64,000 nucleotides of DNA from positions 186,001 to 250,000 of the forward strand of contig NZ_JAHWGP010000004.1 in assembly GCF_020873915.1 (NCBI RefSeq), given 5' to 3'. The position numbers were made by a program, and so were the translations under genes. The notes under the pieces were generated by a model. The model saw only the letters and a list, made by a program, of their open reading frames with translations, did no database searches and was not told the origin of the DNA. The stretch is from Streptomyces sp. DH5. Lineage in GTDB: Bacteria > Actinomycetota > Actinomycetes > Streptomycetales > Streptomycetaceae. Positions 53,227-61,725 of this stretch are shown here, in pieces. Numbering within the stretch: position 1 is the stretch's first letter; each line of letters opens with the position of its first letter.

Positions 53227-53640
53227 TCAGTCCGGGGAGTTGATCATCGAGGCGGCCGCGTAGGTCAGGTACTTCCACAGCGTCCGCTCGTGTTCCTCGG
53301 GCAGGCCCAGTTCGTCCACGGCGTCCCGCATGTGCTTGAGCCACGCGTCGTGTGCCGCGCGGTCGACCTTGAACGGGACGTGGCGCATGCGCAGTCGCGG
53401 ATGGCCGCGGGTGGCGCTGTACGTGGTGGGGCCGCCCCAGTACTGCATGAGGAACAGGACGAGGCGCTCCTCGGCCGGGCCCAGGTCCTCCTCGGGGTAC
53501 ATCGGCCGCAGCAGCGGATCCTCCGCCACCCCCTGGTAGAAACGGTGGACGAGCCGGCGGAAGGTCTCCTCCCCGCCGACCTGCTCGTAGAAGGTCTGCT
53601 CCTGAAGCGTGCCGCGCCGAATCTCTGTCACGCCGTCCAT
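53227..53640 (-). CDS. glbO: truncated hemoglobin, group II (GlbO)
   Basis: A 137-residue 2-on-2 globin. It keeps FYEQVGGEETFRRLVHRFYQ, MYPEEDLGPAEERLVLFLMQ, YWGGPTTYSATRGHPRLRMR and HVPFKVDRAAHDAW, including the proximal His (HVPF) and the group II CD1 Tyr/Trp pocket (YWGGP). It binds haem and handles oxygen or nitric oxide. I start at the ATG at 53640; longer frames add unusual residues. It lies divergently from the methyltransferase gene with a gap of only 49 bp, so their promoters overlap. Confidence 0.93.
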   Translation of the reverse strand: MDGVTEIRRGTLQEQTFYEQVGGEETFRRLVHRFYQGVAEDPLLRPMYPEEDLGPAEERLVLFLMQYWGGPTTYSATRGHPRLRMRHVPFKVDRAAHDAWLKHMRDAVDELGLPEEHERTLWKYLTYAAASMINSPD

Positions 53641-53689
53641 GGTCTCAGACACCACGGCGTAGGACTCAAGACCTAAGTAGTGTGGAGAC

Positions 53690-54673
53690 ATGGGCGGCCA
53701 GGGCCGTGAGGCGCTCGACCATCTCGCCGAGGGCGCGCGGGCGGCGCTCGTGCGGGAGATCGGCGCGAGCGGGGCCTTCGACGCCGACCCGGCGTGGCGG
53801 GAGGCGTTCGCCGCCGTACCGCGGCACCTCTTCGTGCCGTACTACTACGTCGGGGTCGTCGGCGGACACGAACGCCGGTGGGGCGAGCACCCCGACCCCG
53901 GCGCCCGCGAGCTGTGGCTGCGCGGCGCGTACGAGGACAGCCCGCTGGCGATCCGGCTGCGCGACGGCGAACTGCTCTCCTCCAGCAGCCAGCCGTCCCT
54001 CATGGCACTGATGCTGGCCGGCCTGGACGTCCGGGACGGGCAGAAGGTGCTGGAGATCGGTACCGGCAGCGGCTACAACGCGGCCCTGCTCGCCCACCGG
54101 CTCGGCGACGGCCTGGTCACCACGGTCGACCTCGACCCGGAGATCACCGAGGCGGCCCGCCGGCACCTGGAGGCCGCAGGACACCGTCCGGCCGTCGTCA
54201 CCGGCGACGGTGCGCGCGGAGTGCCGGCGCACGCCCCCTACGACCGGATCATCGCGACCTGCGCCCTGCCGTCCGTCCCGCATGCCTGGCTCGCCCAGTG
54301 CCGCCCCGGCGGCCGGATCCTCACCCCGTTCGCCACCGGCCTGCTCGTGCTCACCGTGCGCGACGCCGGGCACGCCGAGGGACGTTTCCTGCACATGCCC
54401 GCCTACTTCGTCCCGCTGCGCGGCACGGGCCGTGCGCGGGTGGAACCGCCGGACGTGGAGGGGTTGCCGGGCGCGGCCCTGGGCAGCGACGTGTTCCGGT
54501 TCCTGCTGGCGCTGACCGCGGGTGCCCTCGACCCGTGGGAGGCGTACGGGGTGTGGGAGAGCGAGGGGAGGCCGCAGCGCGAACGCTACGGCCTGACCGC
54601 CGACGCCGAGGGGGACCGGGCCTGGCTGGACGACCCCGCGGGGCCGTTCGTCTGGCCGGTTCCCTCTCCCTAG
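53690..54673 (+). CDS. protein-L-isoaspartate methyltransferase-like SAM methyltransferase
   Basis: A 327-residue protein. The first half carries SSSSQPSLMALMLAGLDVRD, the PCMT region that contacts substrate, then SAM motif I VLEIGTGSGYNAALLA (about 125), motif post-I VTTVDLDPEI and GDGARGVP with the conserved PCMT loop. The C-terminal 110 residues are an extra domain seen in the actinobacterial branch, some members of which modify peptides rather than repair isoaspartate. No peptide precursor gene lies next to it here, so repair or a housekeeping role is more likely. Confidence 0.85.
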   Translation: MGGQGREALDHLAEGARAALVREIGASGAFDADPAWREAFAAVPRHLFVPYYYVGVVGGHERRWGEHPDPGARELWLRGAYEDSPLAIRLRDGELLSSSSQPSLMALMLAGLDVRDGQKVLEIGTGSGYNAALLAHRLGDGLVTTVDLDPEITEAARRHLEAAGHRPAVVTGDGARGVPAHAPYDRIIATCALPSVPHAWLAQCRPGGRILTPFATGLLVLTVRDAGHAEGRFLHMPAYFVPLRGTGRARVEPPDVEGLPGAALGSDVFRFLLALTAGALDPWEAYGVWESEGRPQRERYGLTADAEGDRAWLDDPAGPFVWPVPSP

Positions 54674-54692
54674 TGCCTGTCCGCCGGCCCGC

Positions 54693-56063
54693 TCAGCCCC
54701 GGCGGATGGTGATCGTCGTCCAGGCGCCCACGTGGACGCGGTCGCCGTCCTGGAGGGGGACCGGGACGAACGGCTGGATCGGCTCGTCCGAGCCGTTCAC
54801 CGTCGTGCCGTTCGTCGAGTTCTGGTCGACGACCGCCCAGGTGCCGTCCGGCTGCTGGACCAGCACCGCGTGCTGGTGCGAGACGCCCGGGTCCTCCGGC
54901 GGCGTGGACAGATCGATGTCGGGGGTGTCGCCGGTGGAGTGGCGGCGGCGGCCGATGGTGATCTGGTTGCCGGTGAGGCGGCGCTGCTGCTCGGGGGAGT
55001 AGGCGGGCAGGTTCAGACCCGCGGCCTCGGGGCCGGAGCGGTGCATCATCGCCATGAAGTACTCGCGGTCCGGACCGATGGTCGCGGTCCAGGTGGCGGG
55101 GCCCTGCGGCCGGCCGGGCTGCTGCGGGTACCCGCCGGGCCCGGGCGGCGCCTGGGTGCCACCGGGCTGCGGATAGCCGTAACCGCCGTGCGCGCCCGGG
55201 CCGCCGGGGCCACCACCGGGGCCGCCGTGGCCGCCCGGCGGGGAGATCACCCAGTCGTCGTCACCGCCGCCGAAGGACGGTCCGCCCGGCTGCGGCCGGC
55301 CGGTGTCCTGCGGGTACGCGGGCGGGGCCGCAGGTCCGGGCTGGAACGCCTGCGGGGCGCCCGGACCGCCCGGGCCGTTCGGACCACCGTGACCGCCAGG
55401 GCCGCCGGGGCCGTTCGGACCACCGTGACCGCCAGGGCCGCCATGACCGCCGGGCCCTCCGGGACCGCCATGACCGCCGTGGCCGCCCGGTCCGGGCGGG
55501 GGCGGTACCGGGCGCGAGGGGTCGCCGCCGAAGCCGGGCGGGCCCGGCGGGATCGGTTCGGCGGGGCGGTTCATCTGGGAGGGACGCGAGCCCTGGTAGT
55601 CGTAGGAGTCACCGCCGCCGTACGACGGGCCGGGCTGCTGCTGGAACGGCCCGCCCTGGCCGGGGCCGGGGGCCGGCGGACGCGGGGCGGCCGGGGTGTA
55701 CGAGGTCGCCGTGTTCGTCAGGAAGTTCCACCGGCACTCCTCGCAGAACGGCGCCCCGCCCTCACGCGGCGTGCGGCACTGAGGGCACAGTTCGGTCCGG
55801 CCACCGGGACCCCCCGGACCACCGGGGCCTCCCGGACCACCGGGGCCTCCCGGACCACCGGGGCCGCCGTAACCGCCGCCGGGGCCTCCTGGACCCCCGC
55901 CGGGGCCTCCCGGACCGCCGGGCGGCGGGAACCCGTAGCCGCCGCCACCGCCGGGCGCGGGCGGCGGGGGAGGAGGTGGGGGCACGGCACCCGCCATGCG
56001 GTGACCGCACACCTCGCACCAGTCGTCGGAACCCGACTGGTGTCCGTTCGGGCAGGTCGGCAT
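54693..56063 (-). CDS. FHA-domain protein with zinc ribbons and a Gly/Pro linker
   Basis: A 456-residue protein. Two zinc ribbons open it (CPNGHQ with CEVCGHR at the start, and CPQCRTP with CEECRW near 105–125), separated by a Gly/Pro-Gly repeat stretch. A long low-complexity middle of PGGHGG and GPGGPGG repeats runs to about 330. The C-terminal FHA domain (about 350–456) has ITIGRRRHSTGDTPDIDLS, VSHQHAVLVQQ and NGTTVNGS, the phosphothreonine-binding loops with the conserved Arg, Ser-His and Asn. It should read phosphorylation by the nearby kinase. It is the last gene of the signalling operon. I start at ATG 56063, before the first Cys pair. Confidence 0.88.
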   Translation of the reverse strand: MPTCPNGHQSGSDDWCEVCGHRMAGAVPPPPPPPPAPGGGGGYGFPPPGGPGGPGGGPGGPGGGYGGPGGPGGPGGPGGPGGPGGPGGRTELCPQCRTPREGGAPFCEECRWNFLTNTATSYTPAAPRPPAPGPGQGGPFQQQPGPSYGGGDSYDYQGSRPSQMNRPAEPIPPGPPGFGGDPSRPVPPPPGPGGHGGHGGPGGPGGHGGPGGHGGPNGPGGPGGHGGPNGPGGPGAPQAFQPGPAAPPAYPQDTGRPQPGGPSFGGGDDDWVISPPGGHGGPGGGPGGPGAHGGYGYPQPGGTQAPPGPGGYPQQPGRPQGPATWTATIGPDREYFMAMMHRSGPEAAGLNLPAYSPEQQRRLTGNQITIGRRRHSTGDTPDIDLSTPPEDPGVSHQHAVLVQQPDGTWAVVDQNSTNGTTVNGSDEPIQPFVPVPLQDGDRVHVGAWTTITIRRG

Positions 56064-56144
56064 GTCGGCGCTTCCCCCTCTCCTTGTCCGGCCGGATCGG
56101 CCGGATTTCTCCAACCCCGAGGGGTCAGGCTCGATTGTTTCCGG

Positions 56145-57491
56145 TCACTTCTTTACACGAACAGTCTTGGTGGACCGAGTTTCGAGCGTCATCTCGTCGG
56201 CCTCCTCGACCTTCGCCTTCAGTCGCACAGTACCGGTCGCGGCGTCGACCACGTCCACCACCTTCGCAAGCAGTTTCGCAGTATCCGCGTTGCCGGACGC
56301 ACTCGCGAGCTGAACGGCGCGGCCCAGTTTGGCCGTTGCTCCGTCGATATTCCCCACTTTGCGCAGATCGAGTCCTTCTTGGATGACTTCCGCCAGTTCG
56401 GCCTGGCCGGTGTAGTGGGCGACCTGGGCGTTGATCGACGTCGAGGCGGCCATGTCGTCGGTCCACACGGCCCGTACGAGACCCTGCGCGCCGAGGTTCC
56501 GCACCTCCCCGTCGGGCTGCGGAACGACCAGGGAGAGGCGGGCGGCCAGCATCTCCCGGCCGATGCCCGCGGGCGGGACCTCCACGCAGACGTGGTAGTC
56601 GCGCGACTCGTCCCCCCAGGAGCCGAGCGGGTAGTCGCCCGCCCGGGGGCCGGACTCGGTGCGGCGGCCCGTGAGTTCCCCGACCGTCGGCGCGACCTGT
56701 TTGACGAACTTCACGGTCGTGCCGACCGGGGTCCACAGCCGCAGCGAGACGTCCGCGACCTCCTTGCCCATCGCCGTCTCCATCATCTGCGCGAAGTCCG
56801 CGGCGAGATGGGCCGGGTCGGCGACGATGTCGGCGGTGCCGAGCAGCGCGGAGGCGATGCCTGTGACTTCTTTCACTTCCCAGTCGGTGCCCACTCCGCG
56901 GGCGTCACAGGTGAACCGGCCCGCGCAGGCGTCCAGGGCCGCCTTCAGGTCCTCGGGCGACTCGTGCTCGTTGCGGCCGTCGGTGAGCAGGATGCCGTGC
57001 CGGATCGCCACGTCCGCCGACGCCAGCAGCCGGTCGGCGAGACCCAGCCAGGTGCCGATCGCCGTGCCGCCGCCCGCGCTCAGCTTCCGCAGCGCCTGCC
57101 TGGCCTCCTCACGGGTGGCGGCGTCGGCGACCGCGAGGGCGCCGTCCCCCGGGTACACCTCCTTGGCCACGTGCGTGCCGCAGACGACCGCGAAGTGCAC
57201 GCCGTCGCGCAGGGTGTCGATCGCGGCGGCCGTCGCGTCCCGGGCGTTGCGCATCTTCGTCGTCGGGTAGTCCATCGAGCCCGAGCAGTCGACCATGAGC
57301 ACCACGGCCGCCGACGGGCCCTCACCCGGTGAGAAGAGGTGGGGCGCCGTCACCGCGCTGCCGATGGTGCCGCCGCCCGTCGCCGTCACCGTCACGATGG
57401 CGTTGACCTCGCGGCCGCCCTCCGGCAGGTACTCGTTCTGGTACACGTCCACCGAGAACTGCGGCACGTTCGATTTCGACAAGATGGCCAT
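56145..57491 (-). CDS. von Willebrand factor A (vWA) domain protein
   Basis: A 448-residue protein. The vWA domain (about 60–250) has an intact MIDAS metal site: VLMVDCSGSMDYP, the Thr in GGGTAIGTWL and Asp in LLTDGRNEHES. A C-terminal helical region with ATAKLGRAVQLASASGN follows. It has no signal peptide, so it is a cytosolic scaffold or adaptor whose metal-dependent binding can be switched. The ATG at 57491 begins AILSKSNVPQFSVDVYQNEY, the family's usual N-terminus. It lies between the phosphatase and FHA genes in one direction, pointing to a shared pathway. Confidence 0.9.
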   Translation of the reverse strand: MAILSKSNVPQFSVDVYQNEYLPEGGREVNAIVTVTATGGGTIGSAVTAPHLFSPGEGPSAAVVLMVDCSGSMDYPTTKMRNARDATAAAIDTLRDGVHFAVVCGTHVAKEVYPGDGALAVADAATREEARQALRKLSAGGGTAIGTWLGLADRLLASADVAIRHGILLTDGRNEHESPEDLKAALDACAGRFTCDARGVGTDWEVKEVTGIASALLGTADIVADPAHLAADFAQMMETAMGKEVADVSLRLWTPVGTTVKFVKQVAPTVGELTGRRTESGPRAGDYPLGSWGDESRDYHVCVEVPPAGIGREMLAARLSLVVPQPDGEVRNLGAQGLVRAVWTDDMAASTSINAQVAHYTGQAELAEVIQEGLDLRKVGNIDGATAKLGRAVQLASASGNADTAKLLAKVVDVVDAATGTVRLKAKVEEADEMTLETRSTKTVRVKK

Positions 57492-57611
57492 GCCTGTTCG
57501 ATCCCCCTCGGATGCCCCGGCGGCGCGGGGCGACGACGGATGACGGACCGGTCCCCTCCGGTCCGTCGAGGCTTCCCCGCGGGAGCCCTCGAGGGCTCCC
57601 CTCACGCGGCC

Positions 57612-59129
57612 TCAGGCCGATCCTGCCCCCTGGGGGACGGCAGGGAACGGCACGAGGGCCACTGTTACGTTGTCGTGGCCCCCGCCGTCGAGGGCGTGAC
57701 CGACCAGGACCCGGGCACCGTGCAGCGGGCGCACGGCGGCGTCGGCGGGCACGGCCCCGGCCATGTCGTCGGCCGACTCCGCGTAGTTCCACAGGCCGTC
57801 CGTACAGACCACGACCACCCCGGGCCGGTCCGGCTTGAAGGACGCGGTGTGCGGTTCCAGCTCGTAGGCGTCGGCGCCGAGCCAGCCGGTGATCGCGTGG
57901 GCGCGGTGGTCGGCGTACGCCTCGGCCTCGCCCATCAGGCCCGCGGCGACCATCTGCGCGGCCCACGAGTCGTCCTCGGTCAGCCGGGCCGCCGGCGCGG
58001 AACGGTCCACCGGGATCCAGTAGGCGCGGCTGTCGCCGACCCAGCCGACGACCAGCAGGCCGGCCGTCACCACCGTCCCGACGATCGTGCACGCCGGGGC
58101 GTTCTGGTGCGGGGCGTGCTCACGGGCGGCCGGGGCCGGCTCCTCGGCCAGCGCGTTGACCGCGTCGGAGGCGGCGATGATCGCGTCGTGCATCGCCTGC
58201 TGCGGATGGGTGCCGCGCGGCAGGGCCGCCAGCAGGGAGTCGGCCGCGGCGCGGGAGGCGGCCAGGGACGCCTCGTCGGGGCGGGTCGCCGAGGAGACGC
58301 CGTCACAGACGATCGCCACGGAGACGGGCGAGCCGTCCGGCAGCGTGGTGGTGCCGATGCCGAAGGCGTCCTCGTTGCGGTGGTGGCGCAGACCGCGGTC
58401 GCTGACCGCGGCCAGGGGGCCGCATTCCTGTTCCATGTGGTCCCGTTCGCGCGGCTGGGCGTGGCCGCAGTTCTCGCAGTAGCCGTCGTCGTCCACCCTG
58501 CCCGCGCGGCAGGCCACGCACACCGTGCCGCCGGCGGATGCCTGCCGCTCCGGCGCGGCGGTCACCCGCGGATCGGGCGCCTGGAGCGGGTACTCCTCGG
58601 CCTGCGCGGGCTCGTGACCACCGTCGGGACGCCCCCGCGGGGCGGGGGCGGGGGCCGCGTCCGGCTGCGCATGGTGGTCGAAACGCACACCCGACGACGC
58701 TGCCGGGGGCGCGGCCGGCGGGGGAGAGGGCGGCGGTACGGGCCCGGCCTGGGACGGGACGGCGGCCGGGGGCGCGGCCGGAGCGGCGGGAACCGCCGGA
58801 CCGCCCGTCCCGCCGGACAAAGGGGAACCGTCCGAGTTCGTCCCGGGCACGTCCGTCGGCTGATGGGTCGGCGGCCCGTCGACGGAGCCGTCCGGCCCGG
58901 GCGCGGGCCAGGCCGGGGCCGCGGGCGGCGCGGACGGCGTCCGGGGAGGCTCCGCCGACGCCTGGGGCGGCACCGAACCGTTGAGGGCGATCGTCGGCTC
59001 GTCCTGCGGCCGTGCGGGCACCACCGACAGGTCGTATCCGCACGCACCGCAGAAACGATCACCCGACTCGAGGGGTTCCTCGCAGCTCGGGCACTTCGAC
59101 AGAGCGGCCTGCTGAGGCATCTGCGACAT
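57612..59129 (-). CDS. PP2C-type serine/threonine phosphatase with N-terminal zinc ribbon
   Basis: A 505-residue protein. The zinc ribbon (CPSCEEP and CGACGYD) is followed by a Pro/Ala-rich linker to about 210, and a second Cys cluster (CVACRAG, CENCGH) near 215–235. The catalytic domain has all PP2C metal motifs: SDRGLRHHRNEDAFGIG, VAIVCDGVSS, GWVGDSRAYWI, VVCTDGLWNY and GGGHDNVTVAL. It should dephosphorylate targets of the adjacent kinase. It begins 3 bp after the kinase stop, so kinase and phosphatase are made together. The zinc-ribbon start is shared with the kinase and the FHA protein. Confidence 0.92.
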   Translation of the reverse strand: MSQMPQQAALSKCPSCEEPLESGDRFCGACGYDLSVVPARPQDEPTIALNGSVPPQASAEPPRTPSAPPAAPAWPAPGPDGSVDGPPTHQPTDVPGTNSDGSPLSGGTGGPAVPAAPAAPPAAVPSQAGPVPPPSPPPAAPPAASSGVRFDHHAQPDAAPAPAPRGRPDGGHEPAQAEEYPLQAPDPRVTAAPERQASAGGTVCVACRAGRVDDDGYCENCGHAQPRERDHMEQECGPLAAVSDRGLRHHRNEDAFGIGTTTLPDGSPVSVAIVCDGVSSATRPDEASLAASRAAADSLLAALPRGTHPQQAMHDAIIAASDAVNALAEEPAPAAREHAPHQNAPACTIVGTVVTAGLLVVGWVGDSRAYWIPVDRSAPAARLTEDDSWAAQMVAAGLMGEAEAYADHRAHAITGWLGADAYELEPHTASFKPDRPGVVVVCTDGLWNYAESADDMAGAVPADAAVRPLHGARVLVGHALDGGGHDNVTVALVPFPAVPQGAGSA

Positions 59130-59132
59130 CTA

Positions 59133-61703
59133 CTACACCCACGTCCGGGGGCGGTAACGATTGGCACGTTCCACCAGGTCGATCCTCTCCTCGCCGCTGC
59201 GCGCCAGCCGGGCCAGCGTCCGGTACGAACGCTCCAGGCCAAGGCGCAGGCCCCGCTCGTCCAGGCCGCTGCCGAGCAGCGTCCGTCCCCCGGCGGCGGA
59301 AGGGGCGGAACCCTGGCCCCCGGAGAGTACCCAGTCCAGCCCGCATCCGAGGACTTCGGCCGACAACAGCTCGCGCCGTGCCGGATCCAGACCGTACGCC
59401 TCCAGGGCCTCGACCTGCCCCGCGGCGGCGGCCAGGTCGTCCAGGAACGCTATGTCACCGGGGGCCGCCGCGCGCCCCCGCAGCCGGGCCCGCACGGCCG
59501 CCACCCGCGCGGCCGTGTAGTGGATGGAGGACTCGGGCACCGACTCCAGCGTCCGTACGGCGCCACCGCGGTCCCCGGCCGCCAGCCGCACGCGGGCCAG
59601 TCCGAACGCGGCACTCACGTAGCTCGGGTCGGTCGACCACACCAGGCGGTAGTACTCGGCCGCGTTGTCCAACTGGCCCAGCACCTCCGCGCACAGGCCG
59701 AGCGCCAGCTTCGGCGCGATCTCACCCGGGAAGGCGTCGTAGACCGCGTCGAAGGCGAGCGCGGCGCCCTCGTGGTCGCCGGTGACCAGCGCTGCCACGC
59801 CCCGGTACCAGACCACCCGCCAGTCGTCGGGGTCCTGCTCCTCCAGCGCGCGCAGCGCCTGAAGCGCCGTGGACCGCTCGCCGGTCTCCAGCCGGGCGCG
59901 GACCTCGCGCAGCCGGGTCTCCGCCGACGGGGCCGGCGCGGCGGCCAGCGCGTTGATCAGCTCACCCGGCGCGGACGTCAACAGGCCCGCGAGGAAACCG
60001 GCGTTGGGGTCGGCGGGGTGGACGTGCGGCACCGGGAGCGCGAGAGCGGCGCGGGCGCAGTCGACGGGCTTGACGACGGTGGGAGGGGCTGTGGTGGGAG
60101 CGGCGGTGCCCCCGGCGGGGGGGAGTGCGGGCCTCCCCCTGCGGGGGCGCGGCGCCCTGGAGCCCAGACGGGACACGTCCCCGTTCGACGCCGGAAACAA
60201 CTCCGCGTCCGGCACCCGCAGTTCCGGTCCGAACAGGGTGGACAGCGCCGGGCGGGCCCGGCCCGACTGGAGCGAGACCACCTCCCGCAGCACACCCGTC
60301 AGCTGCTCGGTCATCTCCTGCGCGGAGGCGAACCTGCGGGCCGGGTCCGGATCGGTGGCGCGCACCAGCAGCCGGTAGAACGACTCGTACTGCCGGAAGA
60401 CCTCGATGTGGTCCGGGTCCGGCAGCGAGTCCACGAACACGTTCGTGTACCCCTGGAAGTCGAACGTGAGGACGGCGAGCGTACGGGCCACCGTGTACAG
60501 GTCGGACGCCACCGACGGGCCCGCCTCGGCGACCTCGGGCGCCTGGTAGCCGATGGTGCCGTAGATGGCCGACTCGTCGTCGTCCATCCGGCGCACCGCG
60601 CCCATGTCGATCAGCTTCAGCTGGTCCTCGGTCTGGATCGCGTTGTCGACCTTGAAGTCGCAGTACAGCAGGTTCCGGCTGTGCAGGTGGCCGAGCGCCT
60701 CGAGCGCCTCGATGCCGTACGCGCACGCCTGCTCCACCGGCAGCGGGTCACGCCTGCCCTCCGGTGTGCGGCGGGCGTTGGCGATCTCCTTGAGCGACTT
60801 GCCGCCCAGGTACTCCATCACTATGTAGCCGTCGAGGGAGCCGGTGCGCTGGTCCAGGTGCTCCACGAAGTTGTAGATCCGCACGATGTTGGCGTGCTCG
60901 ATCTCCGCGAGGAAACGCCGCTCGGAGATCGCCGCCGCCATCGCGTCCTGGTCACCCGTGTCCAGCAGGCCCTTGAGGACCACCCAGCGGTCGGACACCG
61001 CCCGGTCCACGGCGAGGTAGATCCAGCCCAGACCGCCGTGCGCCAGACAGCCGGCCACCTCGTACTGCCCGTGCACCACGTCCCCGGAGCGCAGCTTCGG
61101 CACGAACGAGTAGGGGTGACCGCACTTCGTGCAGAACCCCTCCGTGCGCCCGGGTCTGCCGCTGCGGGCCCGGCCCACCGCCGCCCCGCAGTCCGAACGC
61201 GAGCAGAACCGCTTCCGCTCGGGCACCTCCGGGTCGTCCAGCACCATCCCGCGCGGATCGGGACGCGGGATCGGCGGCACCTGCACCAGCCCGGCACCCA
61301 GACGGCCCCGGGTGGAGGAGCCGGTGCCCGCCCCGGAACTGCGCACCGACACCGAGCGGCCCGAGGCCCGGCCCGACAGCGAACGGGAGAGCCGCCCGGA
61401 GACCGAGCGCCGGGACTTCGACGACTGCGACGACGTGCGCGAGCTGCTGCGGCCGCTGCGGCTGCTCCGGTCGCCGCCGGACCGTCCGCTGCCCGACGAG
61501 CCGCGCGAGTCGCGGCCGCCCGCCGTGATGCCGGTCGGGGGCGAGGCGACCAGCCCCGTCGGCGACACCACCGGGGCGAGGCCGCAGGTGTCGCAGTACA
61601 GCTCACCGCCGCCCACGTCCTCGTACGCGCCCCCGCACTCGGGGCGCTGACAGGCGTGTACCGCCTGGCCGGCCCCGGGCTCCTTCCGCTGTGGCTCGCT
61701 CAT
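59133..61703 (-). CDS. pknG: PknG-like serine/threonine kinase with zinc ribbons and TPR domain
   Basis: An 856-residue protein. An N-terminal Cys cluster (CQRPECGG, CDTCGLAP) and a Ser/Arg-rich stretch are followed by a second ribbon (CSRSDCGAAVG, CTKCGHPY). The kinase domain (about 210–490) has glycine loop GCLAHGGLGWIYLAVDRAV, VAE-Lys equivalent VVLKGLL, HSRNLLYCDFKVDNA (catalytic Asp) and LIDMGAVRRM (metal Asp). The C-terminal 350 residues are TPR helices (RVVWYRGVAALVTGDHEGAA). This is the mycobacterial PknG layout; there the kinase controls 2-oxoglutarate dehydrogenase through an FHA protein in response to amino acids. The ATG at 61703 is chosen over longer starts. Confidence 0.92.
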   Translation of the reverse strand: MSEPQRKEPGAGQAVHACQRPECGGAYEDVGGGELYCDTCGLAPVVSPTGLVASPPTGITAGGRDSRGSSGSGRSGGDRSSRSGRSSSRTSSQSSKSRRSVSGRLSRSLSGRASGRSVSVRSSGAGTGSSTRGRLGAGLVQVPPIPRPDPRGMVLDDPEVPERKRFCSRSDCGAAVGRARSGRPGRTEGFCTKCGHPYSFVPKLRSGDVVHGQYEVAGCLAHGGLGWIYLAVDRAVSDRWVVLKGLLDTGDQDAMAAAISERRFLAEIEHANIVRIYNFVEHLDQRTGSLDGYIVMEYLGGKSLKEIANARRTPEGRRDPLPVEQACAYGIEALEALGHLHSRNLLYCDFKVDNAIQTEDQLKLIDMGAVRRMDDDESAIYGTIGYQAPEVAEAGPSVASDLYTVARTLAVLTFDFQGYTNVFVDSLPDPDHIEVFRQYESFYRLLVRATDPDPARRFASAQEMTEQLTGVLREVVSLQSGRARPALSTLFGPELRVPDAELFPASNGDVSRLGSRAPRPRRGRPALPPAGGTAAPTTAPPTVVKPVDCARAALALPVPHVHPADPNAGFLAGLLTSAPGELINALAAAPAPSAETRLREVRARLETGERSTALQALRALEEQDPDDWRVVWYRGVAALVTGDHEGAALAFDAVYDAFPGEIAPKLALGLCAEVLGQLDNAAEYYRLVWSTDPSYVSAAFGLARVRLAAGDRGGAVRTLESVPESSIHYTAARVAAVRARLRGRAAAPGDIAFLDDLAAAAGQVEALEAYGLDPARRELLSAEVLGCGLDWVLSGGQGSAPSAAGGRTLLGSGLDERGLRLGLERSYRTLARLARSGEERIDLVERANRYRPRTWV

Positions 61704-61725
61704 GACCCCGCCTCCCCCTGCTCGC

